Positions 15,467-25,488 of a DNA stretch of 64,000 bases are shown one piece after another. The notes beneath the pieces were generated by a model. That model worked only from the letters and a program-made list of their open reading frames with translations. It was not told the DNA's origin and did not search any database. The position numbers and the translations under genes are program-made. Where the stretch lies: the NCBI RefSeq assembly GCF_025979705.1, contig NZ_CP110136.1, forward strand, positions 1,922,001 through 1,986,000. Reading direction: 5' to 3'. Source of the DNA: Hymenobacter sp. YIM 151858-1 (GTDB lineage: Bacteria > Bacteroidota > Bacteroidia > Cytophagales > Hymenobacteraceae). How positions within the stretch are numbered: position 1 is the stretch's first letter; each line of letters starts with the position of its first letter.

Positions 15467-15710
15467 TTCGGTGGATATCCGGGCTTTGTACGCGGAATGC
15501 GGTTGCGTGGCTACGTGCTGCCGAACTTCCGCCCGGGGGCGCAAAATGCGTGGCCGGTATGTGCGCCTTGCGCCCGAACCCTGGCTGCCCGCCCACGCCC
15601 GGTTGCGTTTCACCTAGGGGCCATGCGCCCCAACCGCTAACAGGCGTTGCGAGCTTGGTTTTGCCTGCGCACCGCCCACGTATTTCCATAGTCTTACCTT
15701 CGGGCGGCAG

Positions 15711-18065
15711 TTGTGTGCTGCGCCTCCTCTCCCGGCTTTGTCAAAACACCCAACTTCTGCTTCAACGCTGGCCCAATCCGTGCTCAACGTGTCGCTGGCG
15801 CCCATGGCGCTGCTGCGGCCCGCGGCACCCGGTACTGCCGATTTCACCGTAACGCACCTCAACGAGGCCGCGCAACGGGTGCTGCAGCTGCCCGCCGAGC
15901 CCAACCTGCCGCTTAGCCACTGCTTTGCCGCCCTAGGTGCCCAGCGGGTGCTGGCGCATTGCCAGGCGGCTTACCACTCGGGCCAGCCCCAGCAGGCCTT
16001 GCTGCCCGCCGGGGGCGCGGCCCCGGCCTGGCAGCTGGCGGTGCAGTGCCAGCACCACGAGCTAACCCTGAGCTTTGCCCCTGCCGAGCCCGCCGCCCCA
16101 GGTGCGGCCGCCGCTACCGATTACCGGCAGCTGAACAACCGGCTGGAGCGGCTGTTCAGGCACGCGCCCACGGCCATTTGCATGATGGCGGGCCCCGATT
16201 TCGTGTACCAGATGGTGAACACCGCCTACGAGCGGCTGTTTCCGGGGCGCGAGCTGCTGGGCAAGCCGCTGCTGGAGGCAGTGCCCGAAGCCACCAACCA
16301 CGAGGCGTACCACTCGCTGCAGCAGGTGTACCGCACGGGCATCACGCACGAGGCCCAGGGCGTGCTGCTGCCGGTGCAACGCACGCCCGGCGGCCCCATC
16401 GAAAACGGCTACTTCAACTACATTCAGCAGGCGAGTTTCGATGAGCACGGGCGCACCGACGGCGTAGTGGTGTTTACCTACGAGGTAACGGGGCAGGTAG
16501 TGGCGCAGCAGCAGATGCAGCAGTTTCAGCAAGAGCTGCTTACGCTTACCAACGCCATCGATCAGCTGGTTTGGACGGCCAAACCCCACGGCGAGGTTGA
16601 TTACTACAACGAGCAGTGGTACAGCTACACCGGCAGCAGCTGGCAGCAGTGCCGGAACAACGGCTGGACGACCTACTTTCACCCGCACGATTTGCCCCGG
16701 CTGCAGCAGCACTGGCACAACTCGCTGGCGCACGGCACGCCCTACGAGGTGGAAGCGCGCCTGCGGGCCGCCAGCGGCGAGTACCGCTGGTTTTTGGTGC
16801 GGGCCCTGCCCCTGCGCGACGCCGATGGCAACATCACCCGCTGGTTTGGCACCGATACCGACATTCACGAGCAAAAGCGCCTGCAGCAGGTTTTGCTCGA
16901 AAGCGAGGAGTATTTCCGCTCGATGGCCGACAGCCTGCCCTCGATGATTTGGGTAACCGACCCCGACGGCCAGTGCACCTACCTCAATAGGCAATGGTAC
17001 AGCTACACCGGCCAGCAAGAAGCCGAGGCGCTGGGCACCGGCTGGCTGCTGGCCGTGCACCCCAACGATGCCGCCGCGGCCGAGCAAGCCTTTCTGGAGG
17101 CCAATGCCCACCGCGTACCTTTCAGGGTGGTGTACCGCCTGCGCCGCCACGATGGGCAGTACCGCTGGGCCATTGATGCGGGCATGCCCCGCTACAACGC
17201 GGCCGGCGAGTACGCGGGCATTGTGGGCACGGTGTTCGATATCCATGAGCGGCAACTGGCCGAGCAGGCCTTGCAGCGCCTTACCCAGCAGCTGCGCACC
17301 GCCCGCGACGAAGCCCGCGCCCTCAACAAGCAGTTGCAGGCCACCAACGAGCGGCTGGTGCGCACCAACGTCGACCTCGACAACTTCATTTACAGCGCCT
17401 CGCACGATTTGCGGGTGCCCATCACCAACATCGAGGGGCTGCTTGATTTGCTGGAGCACCAGCTGCCCACGGCCGCGCTCAGCAGCCCCGAGCTGGCCCC
17501 GGTGCTGCACATGATGCACGACTCGGTGGAGCGCTTCAAGCGTACCATCGGCTACCTGAGCGAGGTTACCAAGTTGCAAAAGGAGTTCGACCAGCCGCCC
17601 GCGCAAGTGTCGCTGGCCGCCGTGTTCGACGACGTGCGCCAGGATTTGCAGCCCCTGATCGAGCAAACCGGCGCCCACCTCGAGGCCGACCTAGGCCAGT
17701 GCCCCAGCGTGTCGTTTTCGCCGCGCAATTTGCGCTCGGTGGTGTACAACCTGCTCAGCAACGCGCTTAAGTACCGCCACCCCGAGCGCCCGCCGCACAT
17801 CCGCATTGCGTGCGAGGTGCAGGAGCATTTTACCGTGCTGCACGTGCACGACAACGGCCTGGGCCTGGAGCCCGAGCAGCAGCAGCAGCTCTTCACCATG
17901 TTCCGGCGCCTGCACGGCCACGTGGAGGGCTCGGGCGTGGGCCTTTACATGGTGAAGCGCAGCGTCGAAAACGCCGGCGGCCGCATCCAGGTCAGCAGCG
18001 AGCCGGGCGTGGGCTCCCGGTTTTCGGTGTATTTCCCTCGGCCTACCAGCGCCAGCCCAGCGTAG
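15711..18065 (+). CDS. Multi-PAS sensor histidine kinase
   Basis: 784 residues from a TTG at 15711; TTG at 15738 (MSKHPTSAS) is an equally possible start, and no ATG is available. No membrane segment, so a cytosolic sensor. Roughly four PAS modules: a diverged one (20-130), one at 140-265 (ICMMAGPDFVYQMVNTAYERLFPGRELLG), and two PAS-PAC units at 270-395 and 400-515 with YRWFLVRALPLRDADG and YRWAIDAGMPRYNAAGEYAG. The H-box SASHDLRVP has H565; the ATPase domain shows NLLSNALKYRHP, DNGLGLEPEQ and GSGVGLYMVKR. No response regulator is adjacent, so it is an orphan kinase. Overlaps the convergent receptor gene by 23 bases. Confidence 0.92.
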   Translation: MCAAPPLPALSKHPTSASTLAQSVLNVSLAPMALLRPAAPGTADFTVTHLNEAAQRVLQLPAEPNLPLSHCFAALGAQRVLAHCQAAYHSGQPQQALLPAGGAAPAWQLAVQCQHHELTLSFAPAEPAAPGAAAATDYRQLNNRLERLFRHAPTAICMMAGPDFVYQMVNTAYERLFPGRELLGKPLLEAVPEATNHEAYHSLQQVYRTGITHEAQGVLLPVQRTPGGPIENGYFNYIQQASFDEHGRTDGVVVFTYEVTGQVVAQQQMQQFQQELLTLTNAIDQLVWTAKPHGEVDYYNEQWYSYTGSSWQQCRNNGWTTYFHPHDLPRLQQHWHNSLAHGTPYEVEARLRAASGEYRWFLVRALPLRDADGNITRWFGTDTDIHEQKRLQQVLLESEEYFRSMADSLPSMIWVTDPDGQCTYLNRQWYSYTGQQEAEALGTGWLLAVHPNDAAAAEQAFLEANAHRVPFRVVYRLRRHDGQYRWAIDAGMPRYNAAGEYAGIVGTVFDIHERQLAEQALQRLTQQLRTARDEARALNKQLQATNERLVRTNVDLDNFIYSASHDLRVPITNIEGLLDLLEHQLPTAALSSPELAPVLHMMHDSVERFKRTIGYLSEVTKLQKEFDQPPAQVSLAAVFDDVRQDLQPLIEQTGAHLEADLGQCPSVSFSPRNLRSVVYNLLSNALKYRHPERPPHIRIACEVQEHFTVLHVHDNGLGLEPEQQQQLFTMFRRLHGHVEGSGVGLYMVKRSVENAGGRIQVSSEPGVGSRFSVYFPRPTSASPA

Positions 18066-20163
18066 CGCCGCCGTAGTAGTTGCGCCCCGGTGCGGGCTGA
18101 AAGTAGCGGTTGCCAAAAGCGTTCAGGTCGTTGCCGAGGCTGTAGCGCCGGTTGGTGGCGTTTTCGAGGCCAGCGTACACTTCCGTTTCGAGGTGCTGAA
18201 ACCAGGTGCGTCGCCAGCCCGTGCGCGCCGCAAACGTCCAGTAACCGGCCGCGTACTCCGTGTTGGCGTCGTTGAGCGGAATGCGCGCTTGGTGGCTGGT
18301 GGTAGGGCTGAGGTAGAAACCCAGGGAGTAGCCGAAATCGAGGCCGGCGGCCAGGGTGTGGGGCGCCGTGCCCGTGAGGCGGTTGCCACTGAAATCGTTG
18401 CCGTTGCTTTCGTAGCGGCCAAAGCGGTAGTGGTTGTAGGCATAGCTCACGAAAGCCCGCAAACCCAGGGGCGCCGCCGGGGCCTCGGTGGCGGTAGTAC
18501 CGGCCGCTGCTGGTGCCTGCCAGAGCCAGCCACTCAGGGCTACCTCCACGCCGCGCTGCCGCGTGGAGCCCGAGTTGGAGAACAGCTGCACCCCTTGCGC
18601 ATCGGTGCGCGACACGATGGTTTGCCGCAGCCGGAAATCATAGGCCGCCACCTCGAAGCGCAAGCGGTTGCCGAGCAGCTGTCCGCGGGTGCCTACCTCG
18701 TAGCTGGTGCCGCGCTCGGCCTGCAAATCGCGGTTGAGCGAACCGTTGGATGGCCGGATTTCCTCCTCGGTTGGCGGCGAAAACCCGCTGCTTACGCTGG
18801 CGTAGGCCGATACCTGCGGCGTCAGCTCCTTCAGCAGCGCTACCCTAGGCGACGCCTCGGGCCGGAAGCTGCGCTCGAAACGGTAATTGTTGGGCCGCAA
18901 GGCCGCATCGGACACGCGGTAGATGCGGTAGCGCAGGCGGTTGTAGCTGGCCCCCACCGTGGCCAGAAAGCCGTAGGGCAGTTCCCAATCGGCTTGCCCA
19001 AACGCAAAGCCGGTGGCCGTGCGGATTTCGTCGTCGTAGCGCAGCGGGCCGGGGGTGCCGCCCTGGTTTTGGTAGTTGCGCGAGTTCTCGAACGCGGTTT
19101 GTACCTCGCCCCCGGCCGTGAGGCGCAGCGGCAACCCGGCCAACAGGGTACGGTAGCCAAAGCTGGTGCGCCCGCCCCAGCCCACCTGCGTGTTGCGCTC
19201 GTAATCAACCAAAAACGGCGTGCGAATAACCGAGCCGGTGGTGTAGAGCGTGGTTTTGTTGCTGAAGGCCGCCGAAAAACGGTACTCGTGCGTGGCGCCC
19301 AGCAGCGCCGTGCGCGAGCGGTAGCCGGCGCGCTGCTCCAAAGTGCCGGGCCCGGCGGCGCTGCGCGGCCGGGCCTGCCGCGGGTTTTGCCCGAGCTGCG
19401 CCCGCGTGAGGCTGCCGGGTATCTGGTAATCGAGGTCGGTGTAGAGGGCGCTGAGGCTGATGGTTTGCTTTTCGGAGGTAGCCAGCTCGCCGTCCAGCGC
19501 CAGCACGTCGCGGCGCTGGGCGCTGTTTTGCCGGTAGCCATCGAGCTCCTGCCGGGTGTACTGCGCCCGCAGCGTGCGGCCCTCTTTGCCGGTTTCGGCC
19601 ACGGCCGAGTAGCGCCACAAGCCAAACGAGCCCGCCGCCAACCCAAGCTGCACGCGCGCCTCGCCGGGCAGGGGCCGGCGGTTGCCCAGCAGCACCACGC
19701 CGCCCGTGCCTGCGCCGTAGGCGCTGCCTGCCGGGCCTTTTATCACCTCAATTCTACCTAGGGTGGCCGGGTCGAGGAGGTTGAGCGGGGTGCTGCCGCT
19801 GGCTTCGGTAAAGGGTATGTCGTTGTAGTATACCTTCACGTTGCGCACCCCAAACGGCGAGCGGATGGTGCTGCCCCGCACGCTCAGCCGGTAGCTGGCC
19901 GTGGCGCGCTCCTCCAGCCGCACGCCCGGCAGCGTGTTCACGGCCTGCGTCAGCGACACCTCGTTGAAGCGCCGAATCACCTGCTCATCTACCACGCCCA
20001 CGGCCGCCGCCGTGCGCCGCAGCGGCAACCGCTGCCCATAGCCAATTACGGTGGCCTCGGGCAAGGCCACGGCGCGGCGGGTGGTATCGGTGGCAGGCGG
20101 GGTTTGGGCCTGGGCACCTAGGGCGCTCAGCAAAGCTGCAAGCAGCAGAACACGTTGGGGCAT
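18043..20163 (-). CDS. TonB-dependent outer-membrane receptor, iron-complex type
   Basis: 706 residues. ATG 20163 gives a signal peptide (MPQRVLLLAALLSALGAQA, then QTPP). The plug domain spans about 40-150 (LPGVRLEERATASYRLSVRGSTIRSPFGVRNVKVYYNDIPFTEASGST, RIEVIKGPAGSAYGAGTGGVV). A 22-strand barrel fills the rest and ends with ATLGWRW, the aromatic terminus of outer-membrane proteins. Absence of the N-terminal carboxypeptidase-like domain and of a SusD partner argues for siderophore or metal-complex uptake rather than glycan. The regulation is not visible; the gene ends inside the convergent histidine kinase gene. Confidence 0.92.
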   Translation of the reverse strand: MPQRVLLLAALLSALGAQAQTPPATDTTRRAVALPEATVIGYGQRLPLRRTAAAVGVVDEQVIRRFNEVSLTQAVNTLPGVRLEERATASYRLSVRGSTIRSPFGVRNVKVYYNDIPFTEASGSTPLNLLDPATLGRIEVIKGPAGSAYGAGTGGVVLLGNRRPLPGEARVQLGLAAGSFGLWRYSAVAETGKEGRTLRAQYTRQELDGYRQNSAQRRDVLALDGELATSEKQTISLSALYTDLDYQIPGSLTRAQLGQNPRQARPRSAAGPGTLEQRAGYRSRTALLGATHEYRFSAAFSNKTTLYTTGSVIRTPFLVDYERNTQVGWGGRTSFGYRTLLAGLPLRLTAGGEVQTAFENSRNYQNQGGTPGPLRYDDEIRTATGFAFGQADWELPYGFLATVGASYNRLRYRIYRVSDAALRPNNYRFERSFRPEASPRVALLKELTPQVSAYASVSSGFSPPTEEEIRPSNGSLNRDLQAERGTSYEVGTRGQLLGNRLRFEVAAYDFRLRQTIVSRTDAQGVQLFSNSGSTRQRGVEVALSGWLWQAPAAAGTTATEAPAAPLGLRAFVSYAYNHYRFGRYESNGNDFSGNRLTGTAPHTLAAGLDFGYSLGFYLSPTTSHQARIPLNDANTEYAAGYWTFAARTGWRRTWFQHLETEVYAGLENATNRRYSLGNDLNAFGNRYFQPAPGRNYYGGATLGWRW

Positions 20164-20781
20164 GGCGGCGGTAAGGGGCTGCGAAGTAAGCAACCCAACG
20201 CCAAAGCGCGCCGTGGGGTTGGCGACCCCAGGGCTTGCTCCCGCTGCCTCGTTGCCGGGGCCAGGGGCACTGTTTTGAGCTAGCCACAGCATTCTTTTAA
20301 AATTATATGACTTATCTTATCTTTTGTATGAATTATTTTATTGTTTTAGTTGCGAAGGGCAGTTGCTTAATGGTATATTCAGTGGTAGGTGTTGACGCAC
20401 CCGCCAGCCCGCCCGCTACCGCCCGCCCAGCCCACCGTTGACGTTGCTTTTCCGATCCGCAAGCGCCGCCCGAGGCTTTGCTCGGAGCTGAGTTTGCTGC
20501 CCGTTGCTGGCTTGCCAACCGCAACAGGCATGCGCTGCTGAGCCCGCGCTAAGGCTTAACGGCCAAATTGTGCAATCCAACGGCCATCGCAAGCTGTCGT
20601 TTTTAGCTACTGCCCGCCCCCGGCGCCCGGGGCGGTGCAATCCTCCTTTAGCCTTCGGCACTACCCTAGGTGCCCGAAGCCCACCTCCTCTTCCGGCCTT
20701 TCCTGCTCCGGCTCATCAGGCCCGGGTAGGCCAGGTATTGCCTGCACCTCCGCCCTACCTACTTCCACACACCTAACTTCT
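20164..20781. other. Divergent regulatory spacer between the TonB receptor and the T9SS protein
   Basis: The part at 20290-20350 is AT-rich and carries on the minus strand TAATTTTA, one base off TANNTTTG, a candidate promoter of the receptor; I see no matching -33 element. CCTAGG copies lie at 20665 and just inside the receptor gene at 20117. I looked for cobalamin and TPP riboswitch cores and found none. Confidence 0.4.
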
Positions 20782-23700
20782 ATGGACAGCTTTTTTCTAC
20801 TCCGAAAGCGGACAGGAAAAGCCACGGCATCAAGCCTCAACGGCACAAATACGTTGCTGTGGGGGCTTTTTTTGTGGCTTGGCTTAGCTACCCTGAGCTC
20901 AACGGCAACGGCCCAATCGATTACCATTGACGGCAACCCGGGCGACTGGCCGGCCGTGCTCAATCAGCCTAATTATGTGTCGTCGTTCAAGGTGGATGCC
21001 AACAACACCGGCGACGACCAGTTCACCAACGGCTCGCAAGACCCCGACCCAATTAGCGGCTGGGGCTGGAGCCTGGGCAACACCAACGACAAAGGCGACA
21101 TTACCAACGCCGGTGCGGCGCTAATCGGCTCCAAACTTTACTTCTTCGGCGACCGAACGGCCATCAACGGGGTAGCGCAAATCGGCTTTTGGTTTTTCAA
21201 GAACGGTGTTGGCCCCGTTACCGTAAACGGCGCCAACGTATTCAGCGGCTCGCACGCCGTGGGCGACCTGCTGGTGCTCAGCAACTTTACCGATGGCGGC
21301 GGCAACGTCAACATCACCATCCTGAAGTGGGTTGGCTCGGGCGGCAACGAAGGCGGTGGCTCCTTGCAAACAGTATCCGCCAGCTTGGCCAATGCCAACG
21401 CCGCCGTAAACGACCAAGGTTACCCAGTACCCAGCTATCCTACCTGGGCCTACACGCCCAAAAGCGGCAGCGGTTACGTGCAGGGCTCTTTCTTCGAAGG
21501 GTTTGTTGACCTAGGGAACCTTAACCTTGACCCATGCTTCACCAATTTCCTGCTCGAAACGCGCAACTCGCCCTCGGTAAACGCCTCGCTGCAGGATTTT
21601 GCGGGTGGTGCGTTCAACACAAAACCCGTCGCGCAAGTAAACTCGGCCACGCGCTGCTCCGCCGACCCCGCCGTGCGGCTTACGGCCTCGGCCCAGGGCG
21701 GGCTGGCGCCGCTGAGCTATGAATGGAGCGGCCCGGGCGGTTTTTCGGCCACCACGCAAAGCATTGATGTAACGGCCCAAGGTACTTACACCGTAATTGT
21801 GCGTGGCGCCAACGGCTGCGCTTCGCAGCCTGCCACGGGCAACGTAACCGTAAACGCTACCCCCACGGCCACCGCGGCCTCGGCCACTTTGTGCCCCGCT
21901 ACCGAGGGCGGCACCACCGCTACCTTCGACTTAACCGCCTTGGAGAATACCGTGAAGGGCAGCCAGACCGGGGTGTCGATCAGCTGGTTCAGCGACGCGG
22001 GCCTGACCAACGCCATTACCTCGCCGGGCGCCTACAGCTCGGCCACGGGCACGGTATACGCCAAGGTGAGCAACACGGCGGCGCCGGCCTGCGCGGCCAG
22101 CGCGGCAGTTAGCCTGGCCGTGAACACCGTGGCGCCGGGCAGCATCACGGGCGGCGGCGCCCTCTGCTCGCCCTTCGACGCCCCTGCGTTTGGCAGTGTG
22201 GGCGCTACCGGCAGCGGCAACGTAACTTACAAGTGGCAGCAGAGCACCACGAGCGCCTCGGCGGGCTTTACCGACATCGGCGGAGCTACCGACCCCACTT
22301 ATGACGCCCCGGCCGTAACGCAAACCACGTGGTATCGGCGCGTGGCTACCAGCACGCTGAATGGCGTAGCCTGCGCGGCTACCAGCAATGTGCTGCGCGT
22401 GCAACCGAACAGCGTGAGCCCCGGCGAAATTGCGGGCAGCAGCACCGTGTGCGTGGGCGGCGACCCGGCCGCGTTTAGCAGCCCCACCGCCGGCTCGGGC
22501 GCGGGCAACATCAGCTACCAGTGGCAGCGCAGCACCACCAGCGCCACAACGGGCTTTGCCGACATCGATGGCGCTATCCTTGCCACGTACGACGCGCCTG
22601 GCCCGATCAACACGACTACCTGGTTCCGGCGCGTGGCCACCAGCACCCTCGATGGCGTGCAGTGCTCGGCCAACAGCAACGCCCTGCAGGTAACCCCGAA
22701 CAGCATCAGCCCGGGCAGCATCACGGGCGGTGGCACGGGCTGCTCGCCTTACGATGCCCCGGTGTTTGGCAGTGTGGACGCTACCGGCAGCGGCGACATC
22801 AGCTACCAGTGGCAGCAGAGTACCACCAGCGCCTCGGCTGGCTTTGCCAACATCGATGGCGCTACTGATGCCGTTTACGACCCCGGCGCTGTAACCCAGA
22901 CCACGTGGTTCCGGCGGGTGGCTACCAGCACGCTCAACGGGGTACAGTGCTCCGACAACAGCAACGCCCTGCAGGTAACCCCGAACAGTGTGGTGCCGGG
23001 CAGCATTGCCGGCGGTGGCGCGCTGTGTGCGCCCTTTAACCCGGCGGCCTTCAGCAACGCGAGCAACGGCTCGGGCTCGGCACCGGTTACCTACCAGTGG
23101 CAAAGCAAAGTGGGCGCCGGCGACTGGACGAACATCGATGGCGCTACCGGCCCCACCTACGATGCCCCGGCCGTAACGCAAACCACGCTGTACCGGCGCG
23201 TGGCTACCAGCACCCTGAACGGGGTGCAATGCTCGGCCAATAGCAACGAGCTTACCGTAACGCCCAATGCCGTGGCGCCGGGCAGGATAAACGGCGGCAG
23301 CACCGTGTGCGTGGGCGGCGACCCGGCCGCGTTTAGCAACGCCGCCCCCGGCACCGGCGGCGGCATTATAACCTACCAGTGGCAGCGCAGCACCACCAGC
23401 GCCACCGCAGGCTTTGCCGACATCGGCGGGGCAACGGGCGAAACCTACGACGCGCCCGGCCCGATTAACGTGCCCACCTGGTTCCGGCGCGTAGCCACCA
23501 GCACCCTCGGCGGGGTGGCCTGCTCCGCGCCCTCCGATGCCGTGCAGGTAAACGTGATTGTGTGCGGTGTGAAGGTGTGCACGCTCACGCAAGGCGGCTG
23601 GAGCAACGACCAGGGCGCGCTCTGCAACAACACCTCGTTGCGGCGCCTGGCCCTCATCAACCAGCTGCTGGGCACCACGCCCCTCACCATTGGCATACCT

Positions 23701-24564
23701 GCCTCGTTGCAGTTCCCCAGCAGCCGCAGCCTCACGTTTGGGGCCAACCAGGGCCAGTGCATCGTCGACCGCATGCCGGCCGGTGGCTCGGCGGGTGCTT
23801 TCCCGAGCGGGGTGGCTTACACGGTTGACGGGGTGGCGGGCACCTGCGCCGGCATTCCGGCTTCCATCCTGAAGAACGGCAAGTTCAACAACGTGCTCAT
23901 CGGCCAAACGCTGGCGCTCAGCCTGAACGCGCGCCTGAGCAGCAACCTGGCCGGCATCCCGCTTTCGGCCACGATGACCACGTACAGCACCATCAACTGT
24001 ACCGACAACGGGTTCCTGTCGCCCACGGTAACGCGCACCATTGCCGCCAGTGTGCTCCAGAACCTAGGGACCTCGCGAACGGTGGGCGGGCTGCTGGTCC
24101 TGGCCAACCGAGCCCTGAGCGGCCAGAACTACACCGCCAACGGTGCTACCCCGAGCTTCAGCGACATTAGCGGGGCCGTGGCGGCCATCAACGAGCTGTT
24201 CGACAACTGCCGCGTGATTTCGGTGGCCCCGAGCACCAGCTCGCTCACGGCCTCGCTCACCACCACCGGGCCCGCCGCGGCGCAAAGCGTGAAAGCGGAG
24301 GCCGGCCTGAGCACCTCGCTCTACCCCAACCCCGCCAGCGCCGATGCTACCATCACGTTCTCGGTGGCTAAATCGGGCCGGACGGTGGTTGAGGTGTACA
24401 ACGCCCTAGGTGCCCGCGTGGCCAAGCTCTACGATGCCGAGGTGCAAGCCGGTGAAGTGAAATCGGTAACGCTGCACGGCGAGCAGCTGCCCTCGGGCAC
24501 GTACTTCTACCGCGTCAGCACCGCTGGGCAAAGCAAAACCAACCGCTTCAGCTTAGTGAAGTAA
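20782..24564 (+). CDS. Large T9SS-secreted protein with five Ig-like repeats
   Basis: 1260 residues, ATG 20782, signal peptide ending STATAQS. Residues about 45-280 (ITIDGNPGDWPAVL ...) look like a discrete N-terminal module; then a PKD/Ig-like module (about 285-365), a module with TATAASATLCPA, and five tandem repeats of 94-97 residues (450-925), each with a cysteine near the start, Y-W-Q and RRVATSTL. A cysteine-bearing module (CTLTQGGWSNDQGALC ...) follows, and the last 80 residues are a type-A T9SS sorting domain (SLYPNPASADATITF ... GTYFYRVSTAGQSKTNRFSLVK). Likely a surface or released protein; no catalytic motif seen. Confidence 0.88.
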   Translation: MDSFFLLRKRTGKATASSLNGTNTLLWGLFLWLGLATLSSTATAQSITIDGNPGDWPAVLNQPNYVSSFKVDANNTGDDQFTNGSQDPDPISGWGWSLGNTNDKGDITNAGAALIGSKLYFFGDRTAINGVAQIGFWFFKNGVGPVTVNGANVFSGSHAVGDLLVLSNFTDGGGNVNITILKWVGSGGNEGGGSLQTVSASLANANAAVNDQGYPVPSYPTWAYTPKSGSGYVQGSFFEGFVDLGNLNLDPCFTNFLLETRNSPSVNASLQDFAGGAFNTKPVAQVNSATRCSADPAVRLTASAQGGLAPLSYEWSGPGGFSATTQSIDVTAQGTYTVIVRGANGCASQPATGNVTVNATPTATAASATLCPATEGGTTATFDLTALENTVKGSQTGVSISWFSDAGLTNAITSPGAYSSATGTVYAKVSNTAAPACAASAAVSLAVNTVAPGSITGGGALCSPFDAPAFGSVGATGSGNVTYKWQQSTTSASAGFTDIGGATDPTYDAPAVTQTTWYRRVATSTLNGVACAATSNVLRVQPNSVSPGEIAGSSTVCVGGDPAAFSSPTAGSGAGNISYQWQRSTTSATTGFADIDGAILATYDAPGPINTTTWFRRVATSTLDGVQCSANSNALQVTPNSISPGSITGGGTGCSPYDAPVFGSVDATGSGDISYQWQQSTTSASAGFANIDGATDAVYDPGAVTQTTWFRRVATSTLNGVQCSDNSNALQVTPNSVVPGSIAGGGALCAPFNPAAFSNASNGSGSAPVTYQWQSKVGAGDWTNIDGATGPTYDAPAVTQTTLYRRVATSTLNGVQCSANSNELTVTPNAVAPGRINGGSTVCVGGDPAAFSNAAPGTGGGIITYQWQRSTTSATAGFADIGGATGETYDAPGPINVPTWFRRVATSTLGGVACSAPSDAVQVNVIVCGVKVCTLTQGGWSNDQGALCNNTSLRRLALINQLLGTTPLTIGIPASLQFPSSRSLTFGANQGQCIVDRMPAGGSAGAFPSGVAYTVDGVAGTCAGIPASILKNGKFNNVLIGQTLALSLNARLSSNLAGIPLSATMTTYSTINCTDNGFLSPTVTRTIAASVLQNLGTSRTVGGLLVLANRALSGQNYTANGATPSFSDISGAVAAINELFDNCRVISVAPSTSSLTASLTTTGPAAAQSVKAEAGLSTSLYPNPASADATITFSVAKSGRTVVEVYNALGARVAKLYDAEVQAGEVKSVTLHGEQLPSGTYFYRVSTAGQSKTNRFSLVK
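22129..23558 (+). repeat. Five tandem coding repeats of 282-291 bases
   Basis: Units begin at 22129, 22414, 22705, 22990 and 23272. Each codes for a module starting PGxIxGG and ending VATSTLxGVxCxxxSN. Units 1 and 3 and units 2 and 5 are the closest pairs, and stretches such as CGCGTGGCTACCAGCACGCT recur almost unchanged, so recombination between units is likely. Confidence 0.9.
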
Positions 24565-24587
24565 GCTTTGCTTAGTGCCTGCGTTGC

Positions 24588-24619
24588 AAAAAGGCCCGCC
24601 TACCTAGGCGGGCCTTTTT
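24588..24619 (+). terminator. Terminator with CCTAGG in the stem
   Basis: GGCCCGCCT-ACCT-AGGCGGGCC followed by five T; the CCTAGG at 24603 forms the loop end and the first stem bases. Confidence 0.85.
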
Positions 24620-24666
24620 CGTGCTCTAAAACGTAGTTGTTACCTTGGGTACCTAGGGCCAGCATT

Positions 24667-25380
24667 ATGTATACCGTACGCCGCCATTCGCGCAAGTTGT
24701 TTTTCCCCGCGGGGCTGTTGGTGCTGGCGTGGGGCCTTTGGGTCTGCTGCACGTTTATCCGCACGGACAAGCGTGCTCAGGTGCAGCACGTAATGCAAGT
24801 AACGCTTCCACCGTTGCCCTACGCCGACCCAACTTATACAGGGTTGATCATGGGGCCGAAATATGCGGAACTAATTGCCCAACGTGCCTGGCGTACGACA
24901 GAGCTAACCGGCAACCGTTATGCTGATTCGCTGAAGCTGGTTAGGTTGCAAGCTGCCGCTGCCACCCTGGCTAAATCCCCGAATGATGTGTGGGGAATTC
25001 AAATTAAGTTCGGTCCCAACGCGCGGTACCAATCGTTGGTAACGGCATTGGACATCCCTTCAAGGGTTGGCCTGAAAAAATATGCCTGCTTTCCATTGGG
25101 CTCAACTTACTCGCTGTTTCTGTTTAGCGACATCCCGAAGCCGGTAACCCCAATTTGGGTTTGCGGGTTTTCAACTCAATTGGCCTACCCTTTACCATAC
25201 ATGCCCACTTGGCAACAGTGGCTGGCCAGCTTCGCCCCGCAAACGGCCGCGGTGGCCGGGCCTCTGGCAACCTCTGCCTGGCGCTACCCGGCCTTGCTAG
25301 TATGCCTGGCTTGCGTAGCCGCGCTGTGGCAATGCAGCCGCCTACTGGTGCGAGCTGTGCGTACCCGCAACCCTAGGTAG
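24667..25380 (+). CDS. Hypothetical membrane protein with two end anchors
   Basis: 237 residues, ATG 24667. A hydrophobic segment at about 10-30 (LFFPAGLLVLAWGLWVCCTF) and another near the C-terminus (YPALLVCLACVAALW) enclose a soluble region of about 170 residues, probably periplasmic, with LPPLPYADPTYTG and DVWGIQIKFGPNARYQSL. No domain recognised. GC content is lower than in neighbouring genes, which may mean recent arrival or weak selection. A CCTAGG lies near the 3' end (25372). Confidence 0.6.
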   Translation: MYTVRRHSRKLFFPAGLLVLAWGLWVCCTFIRTDKRAQVQHVMQVTLPPLPYADPTYTGLIMGPKYAELIAQRAWRTTELTGNRYADSLKLVRLQAAAATLAKSPNDVWGIQIKFGPNARYQSLVTALDIPSRVGLKKYACFPLGSTYSLFLFSDIPKPVTPIWVCGFSTQLAYPLPYMPTWQQWLASFAPQTAAVAGPLATSAWRYPALLVCLACVAALWQCSRLLVRAVRTRNPR

Positions 25381-25488
25381 CGCAGACACCATCAGGCCCC
25401 GGCAGCGGCAGTAATGCCCCAACGACACCGCCAACCCGCCCCGCCACCCGCGGGCATTTGCTACTTTGCCGGCTGGCTCGCCGTCTGC

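Noticed and set aside
16062-17678. 538-codon minus-strand frame over the PAS histidine kinase
   Set aside because: Shadow of a gene with clear PAS and kinase motifs.
18193-19761. 522-codon plus-strand frame over the TonB receptor
   Set aside because: Mirror of the receptor gene; composition is Ala/Gly/Arg/Val-rich without motifs.
20164-20400. Cobalamin or TPP riboswitch in front of the TonB receptor
   Set aside because: The conserved core boxes are missing.
22129-23558. CRISPR-like array
   Set aside because: Units are about 290 bases, in frame and coding; no short repeat-spacer structure.
21931-23907. 658-codon minus-strand frame across the repeat array
   Set aside because: Shadow of the T9SS protein repeats; it merely repeats because the other strand does.
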